Made by a program: the position numbers and the translations under genes. From NCBI GenBank assembly GCA_903882665.1, contig CAIRXW010000023.1:124001-188000 (forward strand): DNA of 64,000 nt, written 5' to 3'. The DNA comes from an uncultured Chlorobiaceae bacterium (GTDB lineage: Bacteria; Bacteroidota; Chlorobiia; Chlorobiales; Chlorobiaceae). This document shows, one piece after another, positions 46,757-55,793 of this stretch. The notes beneath the pieces were generated by a model. It worked only from the letters and a program-made list of their open reading frames with translations. It was not told where the DNA came from and ran no database searches. The stretch's first letter is position 1, and the number at the start of each line of letters is the position of its first letter.

Positions 46757-46801
46757 ACAAAAAAGCAGGAGTTCAATGATATCGGACTCCTGCTTTTTTT
46801 T
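46757..46801. terminator. Bidirectional terminator between tig and acpS
   Basis: Stem GCAGGAGT (46765-46772) pairs with ACTCCTGC (46786-46793). An A-run precedes it and an eight-T run follows, so it can end transcripts from tig (+) and acpS (-). Confidence 0.9.
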
Positions 46802-46816
46802 GCCCAGTTTGTTCCG

Positions 46817-47179
46817 TTATACCCCCTCAAGCAACGCTGTGGCAATCGCAGAATGGCGGTCGTGGGCAATGGAGAGTTTCATGGAGCTGCCAGCAGGAAA
46901 ACAAGCTGCACCCAGGGGGCGCACAAAAGGACGACCCCGTTCATCATTGAGTATGGCAAAGCTCTTCCAGTGCACACCACCACCAAAGCCTGTGCCGAGT
47001 GCCTTGACAACCGCCTCTTTGGCTGCAAACCGGCCAGCGATACTGGCGATAACCTGTGGTTTGTGCAGGCAAATTGCAATCTCCTCTTCTGTCAGAAAGC
47101 GCTGAAGAAACTTCACCCCATAGCGGCTGTAGAGCCTTTCAATCCGGTCAAGATCAACAATATCCACTCCAATCTCCAT
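46817..47179 (-). CDS. acpS: Holo-[acyl-carrier-protein] synthase
   Basis: A 120-residue phosphopantetheinyl transferase that activates acyl carrier protein. The Mg-binding GVDIVDLDRIERLYSRYG lies near the start and AGRFAAKEAVVKALGTGF near the middle, both diagnostic. The C-terminal half keeps the trimer-forming strands. It is followed on the same strand by the bidirectional terminator and preceded by nadC, 17 bases upstream, so nadC-acpS may be one unit. Confidence 0.94.
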   Translation of the reverse strand: MEIGVDIVDLDRIERLYSRYGVKFLQRFLTEEEIAICLHKPQVIASIAGRFAAKEAVVKALGTGFGGGVHWKSFAILNDERGRPFVRPLGAACFPAGSSMKLSIAHDRHSAIATALLEGV

Positions 47180-47196
47180 CTCTTTTCCTCTCCCCT

Positions 47197-48075
47197 TCAG
47201 ACAAGTGCTATGGTCATTGAAAGATCAAGAGCCTTGACACTGTGCGTCAGCTCTCCGATTGAGATAAAGTCAACGCCGGTTTCAGCAACTTCAACCACAT
47301 TGTGCATGCCAATATTGCCAGAGGCTTCAAGCAGAGGAATGTTCCGGCCACTCCGGACAAGGGCGACAGCCTCACGCAGCAGTTCATGTGTAAAATTGTC
47401 GAGAAGAATAATATCCGGCTGACAAACAAGTGCCTCCCGCAACTCCTTTATTGAGCGTACCTCGGTTTCGATCTTCACCGCAAGTTTTTGCTCTTTGCAA
47501 TATCTCTGTGCCCGATGAATGGCCTTGGCAATGCCTCCGGAGGCATCGATATGGTTATCCTTGATGAGAATCATGTCGAAAAGGCCAAAACGGTGGTTTG
47601 TCCCTCCTCCAATCCTGACCGCCTCCTTGTCGAAATAGCGCAATCCCGGAGCGGTTTTTCGTGTATCGAGAATTTTGGTGCCCGTATGGCTCACCTTGTC
47701 AACATAGCCCCTCGTTCTTGTGGCAATCCCCGACATACGCTGCAAAAAATTGAGTGTGGTGCGTTCAGCGACGAGAAGCTGAGCCAGATTTCCCGTCACG
47801 TCAAGAATGATCTCACCGCAGCAAACCCTTTCGCCGTCACGGCGATGCAGCACAACGGAGAGTCTGGAATCGCAGGCAGCAAAAACCTGCATAGCAACTT
47901 CAGACCCGGCGAGAATGCCATCCTCCTTGGCCCTGATAACGGCACTGCCCACCTGACGGGAATCAATGGTGGCAAGGGTGGTAATATCACCCGTGTAACG
48001 GTCCTCCTCAAGAGCGAGCATAATTGCTCTCGCGCGACACCCTTCATAAAAATCGTCACAATCCCTGCTCTGCAT
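47197..48075 (-). CDS. nadC: Nicotinate-nucleotide pyrophosphorylase (carboxylating)
   Basis: A 292-residue quinolinate phosphoribosyltransferase in NAD synthesis. The pattern RTTLNFLQRMSGIATRTRGYVD, TKILDTRKTAPGLRYFDKEAV, GGGTNHRFGLFDMILIKDNH, KIETEVRSIKE, ILLDNF and LEASGNIG are all diagnostic of NadC. It is transcribed away from the YopX insert and toward acpS. Confidence 0.96.
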   Translation of the reverse strand: MQSRDCDDFYEGCRARAIMLALEEDRYTGDITTLATIDSRQVGSAVIRAKEDGILAGSEVAMQVFAACDSRLSVVLHRRDGERVCCGEIILDVTGNLAQLLVAERTTLNFLQRMSGIATRTRGYVDKVSHTGTKILDTRKTAPGLRYFDKEAVRIGGGTNHRFGLFDMILIKDNHIDASGGIAKAIHRAQRYCKEQKLAVKIETEVRSIKELREALVCQPDIILLDNFTHELLREAVALVRSGRNIPLLEASGNIGMHNVVEVAETGVDFISIGELTHSVKALDLSMTIALV

Positions 48076-48172
48076 GATGGCCGTTCCCTATTACATTAAA
48101 AAAATAGCGTCACCGCAGCAAGGTAGTGAATTCGCCAATAGCGTCGCACAAAAAAATCTCCCCGTTACCCGG

Positions 48173-48191
48173 GTCAAACCCTGAACCGGAG
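48173..48191 (+). repeat. Direct repeat, left copy
   Basis: The 19-nt sequence GTCAAACCCTGAACCGGAG recurs at 48692-48710 with one mismatch (A for the second G of GGAG). The two copies flank the YopX insert. They are candidate target-site or attachment repeats. Confidence 0.7.
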
Positions 48192-48328
48192 AAAGATATT
48201 GACTGTAGAAGAGCAAGCATATCGAGAGTTGTAAAAAAATGGCTTGTTGTAGAACGAGATAGAGAATTGTTATATTGGAAAAAAGCGATATGGGCAGGTA
48301 TTGGCTTATGCAATGATCTCGAAGCACT

Positions 48329-48349
48329 GCCCGGTTTCGGGGCTTTTTT
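48329..48349 (+). terminator. Terminator-like hairpin upstream of the YopX gene
   Basis: GCCC (48329-48332) can pair with GGGC (48340-48343), followed by six Ts. The only sequence before it within the insert is about 150 bases without a clear gene. A weak promoter-like TTGTTG/TTATATT pair lies upstream, so a short untranslated transcript is possible but unproven. Confidence 0.45.
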
Positions 48350-48703
48350 ATGTCAGAAACACACATGGATACCAGCAGAATAAAATTTAAAGCGTTATTT
48401 CAGGACGTTGCGTCACTTGAGGATATCTGGAAGTTCTCTACAGTAAATAGCCGCGATGTCGATTTTGTGAAGTTCCGCCAACGCTCGGAATGGTTGCAGT
48501 TTACCGGACTCAATGACCGTAAGGGTCATGAGATTTATGAAGGTGATCTTCTGGAGTGGGAAGGTTTGATTATTGAAGTTGTTTTTGATTGCGGAAGTTT
48601 CAAAGTTCTCAATGACGGCAGCTCCGACATGCTCCTGTGGTTTTGTTTGCCCGAATGCAACGTTGTCGGCAACAAATACGAAAAGAAAAAAGTCAAACCC
48701 TGA
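48350..48703 (+). CDS. YopX-family protein
   Basis: A 117-residue protein with the phage- and plasmid-linked YopX pattern: IKFKALFQDVASLEDIW at the start, SEWLQFTGLNDRKGHEIYEGDLLEWEG in the middle (the QFTGLxDxxGxxIYEGD motif), then a beta tail. YopX proteins are accessory genes of unknown role. The start may be 48350 or, more likely by homology, 48365. It lies in a small insert between near-identical repeats, in front of folB. Confidence 0.82.
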   Translation: MSETHMDTSRIKFKALFQDVASLEDIWKFSTVNSRDVDFVKFRQRSEWLQFTGLNDRKGHEIYEGDLLEWEGLIIEVVFDCGSFKVLNDGSSDMLLWFCLPECNVVGNKYEKKKVKP

Positions 48704-48710
48704 ACCAGAG
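48692..48710 (+). repeat. Direct repeat, right copy
   Basis: GTCAAACCCTGAACCAGAG, a one-mismatch copy of 48173-48191. The first codons of the repeat are also the last of the YopX gene (VKP-stop). Confidence 0.7.
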
Positions 48711-48769
48711 TTACCGCACGCTTCCGCGGAAAGCCGATACACGACGATTTTATTCACCCAAAGGTTTCT

Positions 48770-49147
48770 ATGATACACTGTGCCAACTCATGTGTCCGGC
48801 TGGTAAACATGGTTTTTTATGCCCACCACGGAGTACTCAAGGAAGAACATACTGTTGGCGGGAAGTATGAAGTCGATGCCGAGCTCTTTTTTGACTTCAC
48901 CGATGCCGCACAAAACGATGATATCACGAAAACGGTTGATTACGGCGCGGTATACAAAAAGATAAAGGAGGCACTGACCCTCCGCAAATACTTTCTCATA
49001 GAGGCAGTCGCCTGTGCGATCGCCCGTGAGCTCCTCCATGACTTTGCGGTTCTTGAGCAGGTGGCCATCAGGGTACGCAAACGCAACCCGCCTGTCAACG
49101 GCATCTGCGATTATGCCGAAGCCGATTACACTGCCTCCCGCCACTGA
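48770..49147 (+). CDS. folB: Dihydroneopterin aldolase
   Basis: A 125-residue folate-pathway enzyme that cleaves dihydroneopterin to 6-hydroxymethyl-dihydropterin. [23 protein letters not shown] near the start and [13 protein letters not shown], then [16 protein letters not shown] (active-site region) match FolB. Its product feeds FolK, whose gene starts four bases downstream. Confidence 0.93.
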   Translation: MIHCANSCVRLVNMVFYAHHGVLKEEHTVGGKYEVDAELFFDFTDAAQNDDITKTVDYGAVYKKIKEALTLRKYFLIEAVACAIARELLHDFAVLEQVAIRVRKRNPPVNGICDYAEADYTASRH

Positions 49148-49151
49148 CATC

Positions 49152-49697
49152 ATGCCGAAACACAACGTTTTTATCGGGATAGGCTCCAATATCGGAGATC
49201 GTCTCCACCACCTGCAGGAGGCGGTCGACAGGCTGTCGATGCTTGATGACACCAGGGTATCAGCGATATCGGCCATCTATATGACTGAACCGGTTGGCGA
49301 GAGTGAACAGAACCGCTTCTATAACGGCGTTCTTCAGCTTGAAACTTCACTTCCACCGGAGGAGTTGCGCCGGCAGTGCAAAACCATTGAACAGGAGCTG
49401 GGACGGCCTGACGCCTATCCCCGCTGGAGCCCGAGGGTAATTGATCTCGACATTCTGCTCTATGACGACGCAATCATCAAGACCGAAACGCTCTCCATTC
49501 CTCACCCGGAACTGCATTACCGGAAATTTGTCCTTATTCCGCTGCTCGACATTGCCAACCCCCTGCACCCCGCAATGCAGCAAACCATGCTGCAACTTCT
49601 CGAATACTGCAATGACCGCTCAGTACTGATAAAAACAAGGGAGAAAATCAGGATAAAAAAAAGACGGAGCACCTCCCGAAAAGGCTCCGTCCTGTAA
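49152..49697 (+). CDS. folK: 2-amino-4-hydroxy-6-hydroxymethyldihydropteridine pyrophosphokinase
   Basis: A 181-residue kinase that pyrophosphorylates the FolB product for folate synthesis. VFIGIGSNIGDRLHHLQEAV at the N-terminus, the catalytic and metal segment PRWSPRVIDLDILLYDD and IPHPELHYRKFVLIPL are diagnostic. The ATG at 49152 follows folB by four bases. The C-terminal tail is lysine- and arginine-rich and its codons form one arm of the arsA terminator on the opposite strand. Confidence 0.94.
   Translation: MPKHNVFIGIGSNIGDRLHHLQEAVDRLSMLDDTRVSAISAIYMTEPVGESEQNRFYNGVLQLETSLPPEELRRQCKTIEQELGRPDAYPRWSPRVIDLDILLYDDAIIKTETLSIPHPELHYRKFVLIPLLDIANPLHPAMQQTMLQLLEYCNDRSVLIKTREKIRIKKRRSTSRKGSVL
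49655..49691 (-). terminator. Rho-independent terminator after the ArsA/Get3-type gene
   Basis: On the minus strand GACGGAGC (49691-49684) pairs with GCTCCGTC (49670-49663), followed by a T-run. The structure sits within the 3' end of folK. Confidence 0.85.
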
Positions 49698-49735
49698 AAG
49701 GCAAAGATAATCTGGCAAAAACAACCGGGAAACAC

Positions 49736-50890
49736 TCAGTTGGCAAAGGTAATATTAAGGTTTCCTTCTGCAAAGTCAGCCCCTTCAGTCTTGCGACCAA
49801 CAAGGACATTGGGAAGAATAATACTTTTGCGGAAGTTATTGATATCGACCAGCAGCTCATCACCCTTGATATTGACATTAAGCTTCTTCACCTCAACGTT
49901 GGGCAGATAGAGACTCAGAACATATTTACCGTTGATTTTCTCCAGCATCTGGGTTTTATCGTCCGTGTAGAGAATATCTGCCGGATTGACATCACCAAAC
50001 ATCTCCTGGCTCAACTGATAAAGCCGCTCGATATTAATGATCTCTGCCGTGGACTGTTTCACCCTGAAAATAGGCACCGGATAGAAGCAGTTTTCAATCA
50101 CCCGGAGATATTTGCTCTGAATATCGATAAGACTCTGCAGGTAGCTGTCGGTTGAGCTTGAAGGAAGAATCTTGTTGACGATGGCGGCATCAAGCTTGTA
50201 ACCGAAAAGATTGAGGTAGGTCTGCACGCGCAAAGCCTCCTTGATAACCATGTTTTCCGGATTAAGAACAACCCGGAAGGTGGTTATGGATTTATCCTGA
50301 AGCATGGCATGGAGTTCTTTCATGTGCGAATTCACCTCCGGCATAAGCTTGAAGATATTTTTCTTCGGCATAAACTTGCTCAAAAGCGGAGCCGCAAAAC
50401 CAATGGCCTTTGAGTGCCATCCACCAATTTTATCGGCATACCATCCGTACGATTCGGGCATTCCGAGCAAACGCATGGTCTCTCCTGTCGGGGCAGCATC
50501 AACAACGACCACATCATAATCGCCTGACCTGGCAGCTTTCCAGATATAGCGCAGACTGATCATCTCCTCCATACCAGGCATGATGGCAAGCTCTTCAGCA
50601 ACAACCTCATTGGCTCCATCGTGCATTAAAATCGATGAAAAATAGGAATAAAGCTCAGTCCAATTCTCCCTGATTTCCGCAAGAACATTCACCTCCATGG
50701 CAAAAAGATTCTTTTCGACCTCCACCGGCGTGGAAGAGAGTTCGGTGCTCAACGCGTCAGCAAGACTGTGCGCCACATCGGTACTCATAATCAAAACCCG
50801 TTGTCCTCTTCGCGCAATTGCTGTTGCTGATGAAGCTGAAACGGTAGTCTTTCCTACCCCTCCTTTACCCAGGTAAAGAATAATTCTCAT
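49736..50890 (-). CDS. ArsA/Get3-type ATPase with C-terminal HSP20-like domain (first copy)
   Basis: A 384-residue ATPase of the ArsA/Get3 family. The deviant Walker A is [14 protein letters not shown] at residues 8-21, switch I is [15 protein letters not shown], and the usual STDPAHS is STDVAHS. Residues about 310-384 form an alpha-crystallin-like domain ([28 protein letters not shown]), the Get3d architecture. Get3-type proteins deliver hydrophobic membrane proteins; whether this one does is not known. It is single-domain, unlike plasmid ArsA. It ends the minus-strand run that begins with the second copy. Confidence 0.88.
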   Translation of the reverse strand: MRIILYLGKGGVGKTTVSASSATAIARRGQRVLIMSTDVAHSLADALSTELSSTPVEVEKNLFAMEVNVLAEIRENWTELYSYFSSILMHDGANEVVAEELAIMPGMEEMISLRYIWKAARSGDYDVVVVDAAPTGETMRLLGMPESYGWYADKIGGWHSKAIGFAAPLLSKFMPKKNIFKLMPEVNSHMKELHAMLQDKSITTFRVVLNPENMVIKEALRVQTYLNLFGYKLDAAIVNKILPSSSTDSYLQSLIDIQSKYLRVIENCFYPVPIFRVKQSTAEIINIERLYQLSQEMFGDVNPADILYTDDKTQMLEKINGKYVLSLYLPNVEVKKLNVNIKGDELLVDINNFRKSIILPNVLVGRKTEGADFAEGNLNITFAN

Positions 50891-50960
50891 GTTGATAATA
50901 AAACTATTGAGTGAACTTAATTCTTGACTGAATGCTTGTTATCGATGAGTTGCTCCTTCG

Positions 50961-52358
50961 CTACCCCGGCTCCTTGCCCGTCAGAGTGGCATCAGGTGTA
51001 CCTTCTTCTTCATCAGGAGAGTCATCCAGACTCATCATGTTTTTCACAATGGCAGGAACCTCCTCTTCAAGAGTTTTGACGATAATGGTTTTGCGCTTCG
51101 GAACTGCATCCGCCAGTTCATCCACTCCAACGTCTGCTTTCACGGATGGCCTGGAAACCTCATTTTTCGGCTCACCCGGAAAAAAGTCGCTGCTGAAACA
51201 ATCAGCATTGGGCGTCGCATCGTCATCGCTTTTGATCTGAATACTCTTTTTTCTGATACGAGGCTCATTACCGCCATCCGCATCGTACGCTTTCTCCTGC
51301 TGCACCTCATCATCCGATCCGCCATCATCCGTTTTTGGCGCGGGGCGTTGGGGCCTTTTCTTTGCATTCTCACTAAAACTTGAAGAGAGGCGTAAAAGCT
51401 TTCCAACAGAGCCAATTACCCCGTCATTTTTGACTGCCGTCTTGACGATATTGAGCACAAAACGCTCGGCCTGGGGATTGTCTGCTATGCTGTTGAGCAA
51501 TTCATTGAGTGCCGTAAGCATACCGGGAACATGCTGCAGATCACTCTTGACCTGCTCACGAATCTTGAATGGAGTATCACCAATAATCTCCTTCAGTGAC
51601 CCGGTAATTTTTTTAATTGACGCGGGATCAGTGGGAAGCATGCTCTCAATTCCCCTGATAAAGTCAGCCGGAAAAAAACCTTCCGCACTCTCTGCTCCGC
51701 CCTGCGCTCCTCCTGGCGGAACGCCACCCGGCTGCGGCCCCCTTTCATCCGAAGGATAACCGATCGAGGCCTTGTATTGCTCAAGCAAATCCTGACCATA
51801 ACCAATAGAGCTCTCCCGCTGAGGAGAATCTGAAGCGCCAAAACGAAGGGAGATAATTCGAGGCACACAAACACTTCTTGCGCCCTGCAAAATACGGTGA
51901 GAAACATCGTCAGGGAGATCGCTCCGGTAATTAAGACCAAGGCGCTCCTCAATAACCGACTCAATAACCGTGTGAAGCCTGGTAATCAATTCAGCTTCCC
52001 TCAGTTCAACCATATCAAAAATCACATAAACAGGATCCTTCTCCTCACGACGCACCTTGAAATTGAGCGTCGCAAAATCATGGTCTTTATTCCGGCTGCT
52101 CACCGTGACAGAACCAAGATTAAATCGGTCGAGATAATCCTTGTTCGATCCCCTTGCCCAGAAATAAACCGCCTTGTCGCTATAGATCAGGTAATCCTGA
52201 AAGGCAATATTTCCAACGCGCTCCTGGTGTGATTCATAAAAAACGCCCTCAAAAAATGCTATCGGATTTTCACCGGCATTCAGGAGCCCCTTCTGAAAAA
52301 ACTCAGTAACATCACTCTGATCGGTCTGTGCCGAAACATACAACGATAAATTAGCCAT
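50961..52358 (-). CDS. Conserved hypothetical protein of the chlorosome locus
   Basis: I do not recognise a named family. The 465-residue protein opens with NLSLYVSAQTDQSDVTEFFQKG, then a region whose pattern (GVFYESHQERVGNIAFQDYLIYSDKAVYFWARG) resembles bacterial PH-like (bPH/GRAM) modules, followed by a long charged, proline-containing linker. A basic and acidic C-terminal half (SSSFSENAKKRPQRP, RIRKKSIQIKSDDDATPN) follows. No membrane helix or catalytic motif is visible. It lies between csmA and the first ArsA-type gene on one strand, so a role in chlorosome assembly is suspected only from position. Confidence 0.7.
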   Translation of the reverse strand: MANLSLYVSAQTDQSDVTEFFQKGLLNAGENPIAFFEGVFYESHQERVGNIAFQDYLIYSDKAVYFWARGSNKDYLDRFNLGSVTVSSRNKDHDFATLNFKVRREEKDPVYVIFDMVELREAELITRLHTVIESVIEERLGLNYRSDLPDDVSHRILQGARSVCVPRIISLRFGASDSPQRESSIGYGQDLLEQYKASIGYPSDERGPQPGGVPPGGAQGGAESAEGFFPADFIRGIESMLPTDPASIKKITGSLKEIIGDTPFKIREQVKSDLQHVPGMLTALNELLNSIADNPQAERFVLNIVKTAVKNDGVIGSVGKLLRLSSSFSENAKKRPQRPAPKTDDGGSDDEVQQEKAYDADGGNEPRIRKKSIQIKSDDDATPNADCFSSDFFPGEPKNEVSRPSVKADVGVDELADAVPKRKTIIVKTLEEEVPAIVKNMMSLDDSPDEEEGTPDATLTGKEPG

Positions 52359-52472
52359 TACCCATACCCGTTCACTTGATACTGATTAGCACGCAGAACT
52401 GAAATCTATGAAAATTTTATAATAAAGAGAAATCACGCGATAAAGCCGGGAGTGATCGGGGGGCCTCACGAA

Positions 52473-52511
52473 AATAAAAAAGGCAGTGAAAGCTTTAACC
52501 TTTTCACTGCC
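52473..52511 (-). terminator. Rho-independent terminator after csmA
   Basis: On the minus strand GGCAGTGAAA (52511-52502) pairs with TTTCACTGCC (52491-52482), followed by a T-run (52481-52473). It separates csmA from the gene at 50961-52358. Confidence 0.9.
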
Positions 52512-52538
52512 TGGGCAAAGAGCATAACGGTAGTATGC

Positions 52539-52790
52539 TTACTCTGCGAACTTTGATTCTACAGCTTTCGAAGGAACAGCATAGCCGGAAAATTCAGGTG
52601 ATGACCCGCGAAGACTGGCACCAGAACCGCTGCCAACGTTGCCATAAGCGTTACGATTGATTCTCATTGTGCCTTTGCCCAGAGAATCAAACAACAGACC
52701 AACAGTCTCCCAATGCCCCTCAACCATCACTTCAAAAACGCGACCGGCTGCTGCAAGGATATCGGTAAATACGCCTCCACCACTACTCAT
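52539..52790 (-). CDS. csmA: Chlorosome baseplate protein CsmA
   Basis: An 83-residue precursor of the most abundant chlorosome baseplate protein, which binds bacteriochlorophyll a and passes energy from the chlorosome to the FMO protein and reaction centre. [22 protein letters not shown] holds His26, the expected pigment ligand. The C-terminal about 20 residues ([19 protein letters not shown]) are the propeptide removed in the mature form. AGGGGG lies just before the ATG. It follows csmC after 142 bases and ends at its own terminator. Confidence 0.97.
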   Translation of the reverse strand: MSSGGGVFTDILAAAGRVFEVMVEGHWETVGLLFDSLGKGTMRINRNAYGNVGSGSGASLRGSSPEFSGYAVPSKAVESKFAE

Positions 52791-52932
52791 AATTCCCCCT
52801 TGGAATTTAATTATTGGAAAGTCATCAAAATTTACAACAGTACTCTTTGTTTCAATTTACGGTAATAATAAACAAAAACAAGGAAAAAAATCCTTTCTGG
52901 CAAGTCAAAACCCTGCCAAACCTTCAAAATTC

Positions 52933-53352
52933 CTACCTTTTAATCGGGCCTTTCTGGAAAGAACCTGCAAAATTCTTGACAACTTCAGAAGCAGAATTCC
53001 CTGCATCACCAACAGCCGTAGCAGCATTCCCTGTTGCATTTTCAACGGTTTCAACAGCGCTGACATAGAGCTCACTGGCCGTTCTGGATGCATCTTTAAC
53101 AGTAATGGCAACGCGATCAAGAGTCTCGCCAACAACACCACTGGTACTGCCAAGCAGATTGCCAATGCCCGAAGCGTCAATAACAGCACCCACAGTCCCG
53201 GTTACCGTATCAAAAAGACTACCGGCAAGATTCAGACTGCCGACAACGGCACTCTGACCAGTCAAAAGCACACTCTCGGCAAGGAACGTAAGCCGATCAA
53301 TAAATTCAAGTTCCTTGAAATCTTTACGCAGATTCTGGTAGGATTCCGACAT
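52933..53352 (-). CDS. csmC: Chlorosome envelope protein CsmC
   Basis: A 139-residue chlorosome envelope protein. It starts [23 protein letters not shown], has a hydrophobic middle ([35 protein letters not shown]) and ends in a helical Ala/Val/Thr/Asp-rich part ([20 protein letters not shown]), as in CsmC/CsmD-type proteins. GGGAG precedes the ATG. In green sulfur bacteria csmC is usually next to csmA, as here. Confidence 0.9.
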   Translation of the reverse strand: MSESYQNLRKDFKELEFIDRLTFLAESVLLTGQSAVVGSLNLAGSLFDTVTGTVGAVIDASGIGNLLGSTSGVVGETLDRVAITVKDASRTASELYVSAVETVENATGNAATAVGDAGNSASEVVKNFAGSFQKGPIKR

Positions 53353-53482
53353 AATATTCTCCCTGGAAATGAGGCCGCCAAAACGGAGCCCCGGTTATGA
53401 TGATGAAACTGACAAATAATTATATTGGTAAAAGCTAACCATAAATATTGATCTAAACAAATACTCTGCAGAGAGAAGTACC

Positions 53483-54709
53483 TTATCCCCTGTCGTAAGC
53501 CTTCTGTTCTTTTTGCGATCGGCTATGCTCCTGACCGTTCAGGTCAAAAGGAATGTGCAGCCATTTATCCTTGAAAACAGCATCTCCCGGTTCAAGCCCG
53601 GTCAGGCTGATCGGAAGCGTAATGATCTTGCGCTGATTGCCGATCTGTACAAACAACTCATCGCCGGTTACCCAGACATCAATATCGACAGGGTTGGCAA
53701 ACATGAGCTTCAACTGCACCTCATAAACATCACCATTACGGACAAACTTTATCGGAGGCTCGTCATACATCATATCGGAAGGATCGCTGTCGCCGTACAT
53801 GTCTTTGGCAAACATTTCGAGTGACTTGAGACCGACAATTTCCTGCTCGTACATCTTCAGCTTTTTGACCGGAAGGGGAGAAAAGCCCTCTTCGATCTCT
53901 CCAAGGTACTTCTGCTGGATAGCTTTCCAGTTCTCCAGATAGCCGCTGTTCTCCTGTGTATCAAGCAGCTTGTTAACCAGCACCATATCCACCTTGAAGC
54001 CGTAAAGGTTCAGATAGGTCAAGGCACGCATGGTCTCCTTGATCGACATTTTCTCCGCATTCATGACCAGACGCACCGTCGACTTCTTATTATCCGTAAG
54101 AATCTCGCGGATATCTTCAAGCTCCTCAAATACCTGGTCAACCGACTCAACAGCATCAGCCGGAGGAATAAAAAATGCAATTTTATCGGACATCCTTGAA
54201 AGCGGCTTGCTCAGCGGCTTGATAAGGTATTTATTGACATTTTTGATCGCCTTCATACCCCATGCAAGGGTATCGGGAAGAGAGAGAAGTCGAAGGGTTT
54301 CACCCGTCGGAGCAGTATCGAGCACCAGAACATCATAGAGTCCGGAAGCTTTATAACGCTTTACCCTCAAAAGAGAGAAAAGCTCTTCCATACCCGGCAA
54401 AATGGTCATTTCATCAGCCATCACCCCCGAAATACCCTGGGCCATAAAAACTCTTGTATAGTACTTCTGCACGGCATGCCAGTTCTTCTTCAGGTCTACA
54501 TAGGGATTGACCTCAATGGCATCAAGATTCTCCTTTATTTTGGTCGGTTCGGCGCCAAGAGGCAGGTTGAACGAATCCGAAAGACTGTGTGCGGGATCGG
54601 TTGAAAGAACAAGAGTGCGATAACCAAGTTGCGACAAACGAACTGCTGTAGCCGCAGAGACACTGGTTTTGCCTACCCCGCCTTTTCCTGTAAAAGTTAA
54701 AATACGCAT
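53483..54709 (-). CDS. ArsA/Get3-type ATPase with C-terminal HSP20-like domain (second copy)
   Basis: A 408-residue paralog of the protein at 49736-50890, with Walker [15 protein letters not shown], the canonical STDPAHSLSD switch and DTAPTGETLRLLSLPD. The HSP20-like tail (YEVQLKLMFANPVDIDVWVTGDELFVQI) is also present. The two copies lie either side of csmC-csmA and the conserved unknown gene, all on the minus strand. The order here is this gene, csmC, csmA, unknown gene, first ArsA-type gene. A role in targeting hydrophobic chlorosome proteins is a hypothesis from context. Confidence 0.88.
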   Translation of the reverse strand: MRILTFTGKGGVGKTSVSAATAVRLSQLGYRTLVLSTDPAHSLSDSFNLPLGAEPTKIKENLDAIEVNPYVDLKKNWHAVQKYYTRVFMAQGISGVMADEMTILPGMEELFSLLRVKRYKASGLYDVLVLDTAPTGETLRLLSLPDTLAWGMKAIKNVNKYLIKPLSKPLSRMSDKIAFFIPPADAVESVDQVFEELEDIREILTDNKKSTVRLVMNAEKMSIKETMRALTYLNLYGFKVDMVLVNKLLDTQENSGYLENWKAIQQKYLGEIEEGFSPLPVKKLKMYEQEIVGLKSLEMFAKDMYGDSDPSDMMYDEPPIKFVRNGDVYEVQLKLMFANPVDIDVWVTGDELFVQIGNQRKIITLPISLTGLEPGDAVFKDKWLHIPFDLNGQEHSRSQKEQKAYDRG

Positions 54710-54916
54710 GAACCGAACATTGGATTTATGGACGCTGAGGGAAAAATCAGAAATCAGAAAAAGCCAAAGATATCACTCTGAGCTGACACTACAAAAGATT
54801 CAACATACACACTTCTGCCAAGGTTAAAAATTTAAACTTTTTTATCTCACCCGAAGAGTTTGCAAATGACTCTTCGGCTCACTTAATTAACCCTTTCAAT
54901 CAAGATTATCACCCTC

Positions 54917-55711
54917 ATGCCTGAAACAAACTCCATCGTCGATATCCGGGCAACCCTTGTCCAGACTCGCCGTATCAGCACTGCTGTCACCATCATCACC
55001 CTCGATTGCCCGGCAATTGCCAGTGTGGCAAAACCCGGAAACTTTGTCAACGTCAAGGTCAGTGACACAACGCTGCCACTGCTCCGTCGGCCATTTTCGA
55101 TACACAATGTGCGGGGATCGCTTATCGACATCATGGTCAAATCAATCGGACCCGGCACCACGCTTTTCTGCGACAGTGCACCTGGGTCAACGGTGATGGT
55201 ACTCGGCCCGCTCGGGAACTGCTTCGACATTGCCGGCAAGGAGTTCGACACCGCCATTCTTCTCTCCGGAGGAATTGGCACCGCTCCCATGCTTTTTCTT
55301 GAAAAAACGCTTGCCGCAAAAGGCAAAAAGGTCATCAACCTCATTGGAGGCCAGACAAAAGAGGATATACTCGCCGGGGAGCTTTCAAACTGCCGGTTTG
55401 CAACCGATGACGGTTCAGCAGGATTCAGGGGTACCGTGGTGGAACTGCTCCAAAGCGAGCTGGCGGCTCTCAAAAAAGAGGGCACACCGAAGGTTTTTGC
55501 GTGCGGACCAAATGCCATGCTCAAAGCAGTTGCCAGATACTGCCATGAGCAGCAACTTGCCGCTGAAGTTTCACTTGAATCGGTGATGGGCTGCGGCATA
55601 GGAATCTGCTACGGCTGCAGCGTTGAGGTCAAAAGCCCGGATGGAGGACTCCGCACCATCCTGCTCTGCCGGGAGGGCCCTGTCATTGATGCGGAGCTGC
55701 TTGCAGTATAA
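54917..55711 (+). CDS. pyrK: Dihydroorotate dehydrogenase electron-transfer subunit
   Basis: A 264-residue FAD and 2Fe-2S protein that carries electrons from dihydroorotate dehydrogenase PyrD to NAD+. FVNVKVSDTTLPLLRRPFSIHNV is the FAD-binding segment, AILLSGGIGTAPMLFLE the nucleotide fold, and the four-cysteine 2Fe-2S motif is CGIGICYGCSVEV with a later Cys near the end. No pyrD is adjacent. The fold is related to the hydrogenase gamma subunit in this window. Confidence 0.92.
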   Translation: MPETNSIVDIRATLVQTRRISTAVTIITLDCPAIASVAKPGNFVNVKVSDTTLPLLRRPFSIHNVRGSLIDIMVKSIGPGTTLFCDSAPGSTVMVLGPLGNCFDIAGKEFDTAILLSGGIGTAPMLFLEKTLAAKGKKVINLIGGQTKEDILAGELSNCRFATDDGSAGFRGTVVELLQSELAALKKEGTPKVFACGPNAMLKAVARYCHEQQLAAEVSLESVMGCGIGICYGCSVEVKSPDGGLRTILLCREGPVIDAELLAV

Positions 55712-55793
55712 ATAAGATAACTTTATCTTTATAATGCAGGGCGAGAGCCATTCCGTACCGTTTTTTTCAATAAACCTCCAAATTCAAAATACC

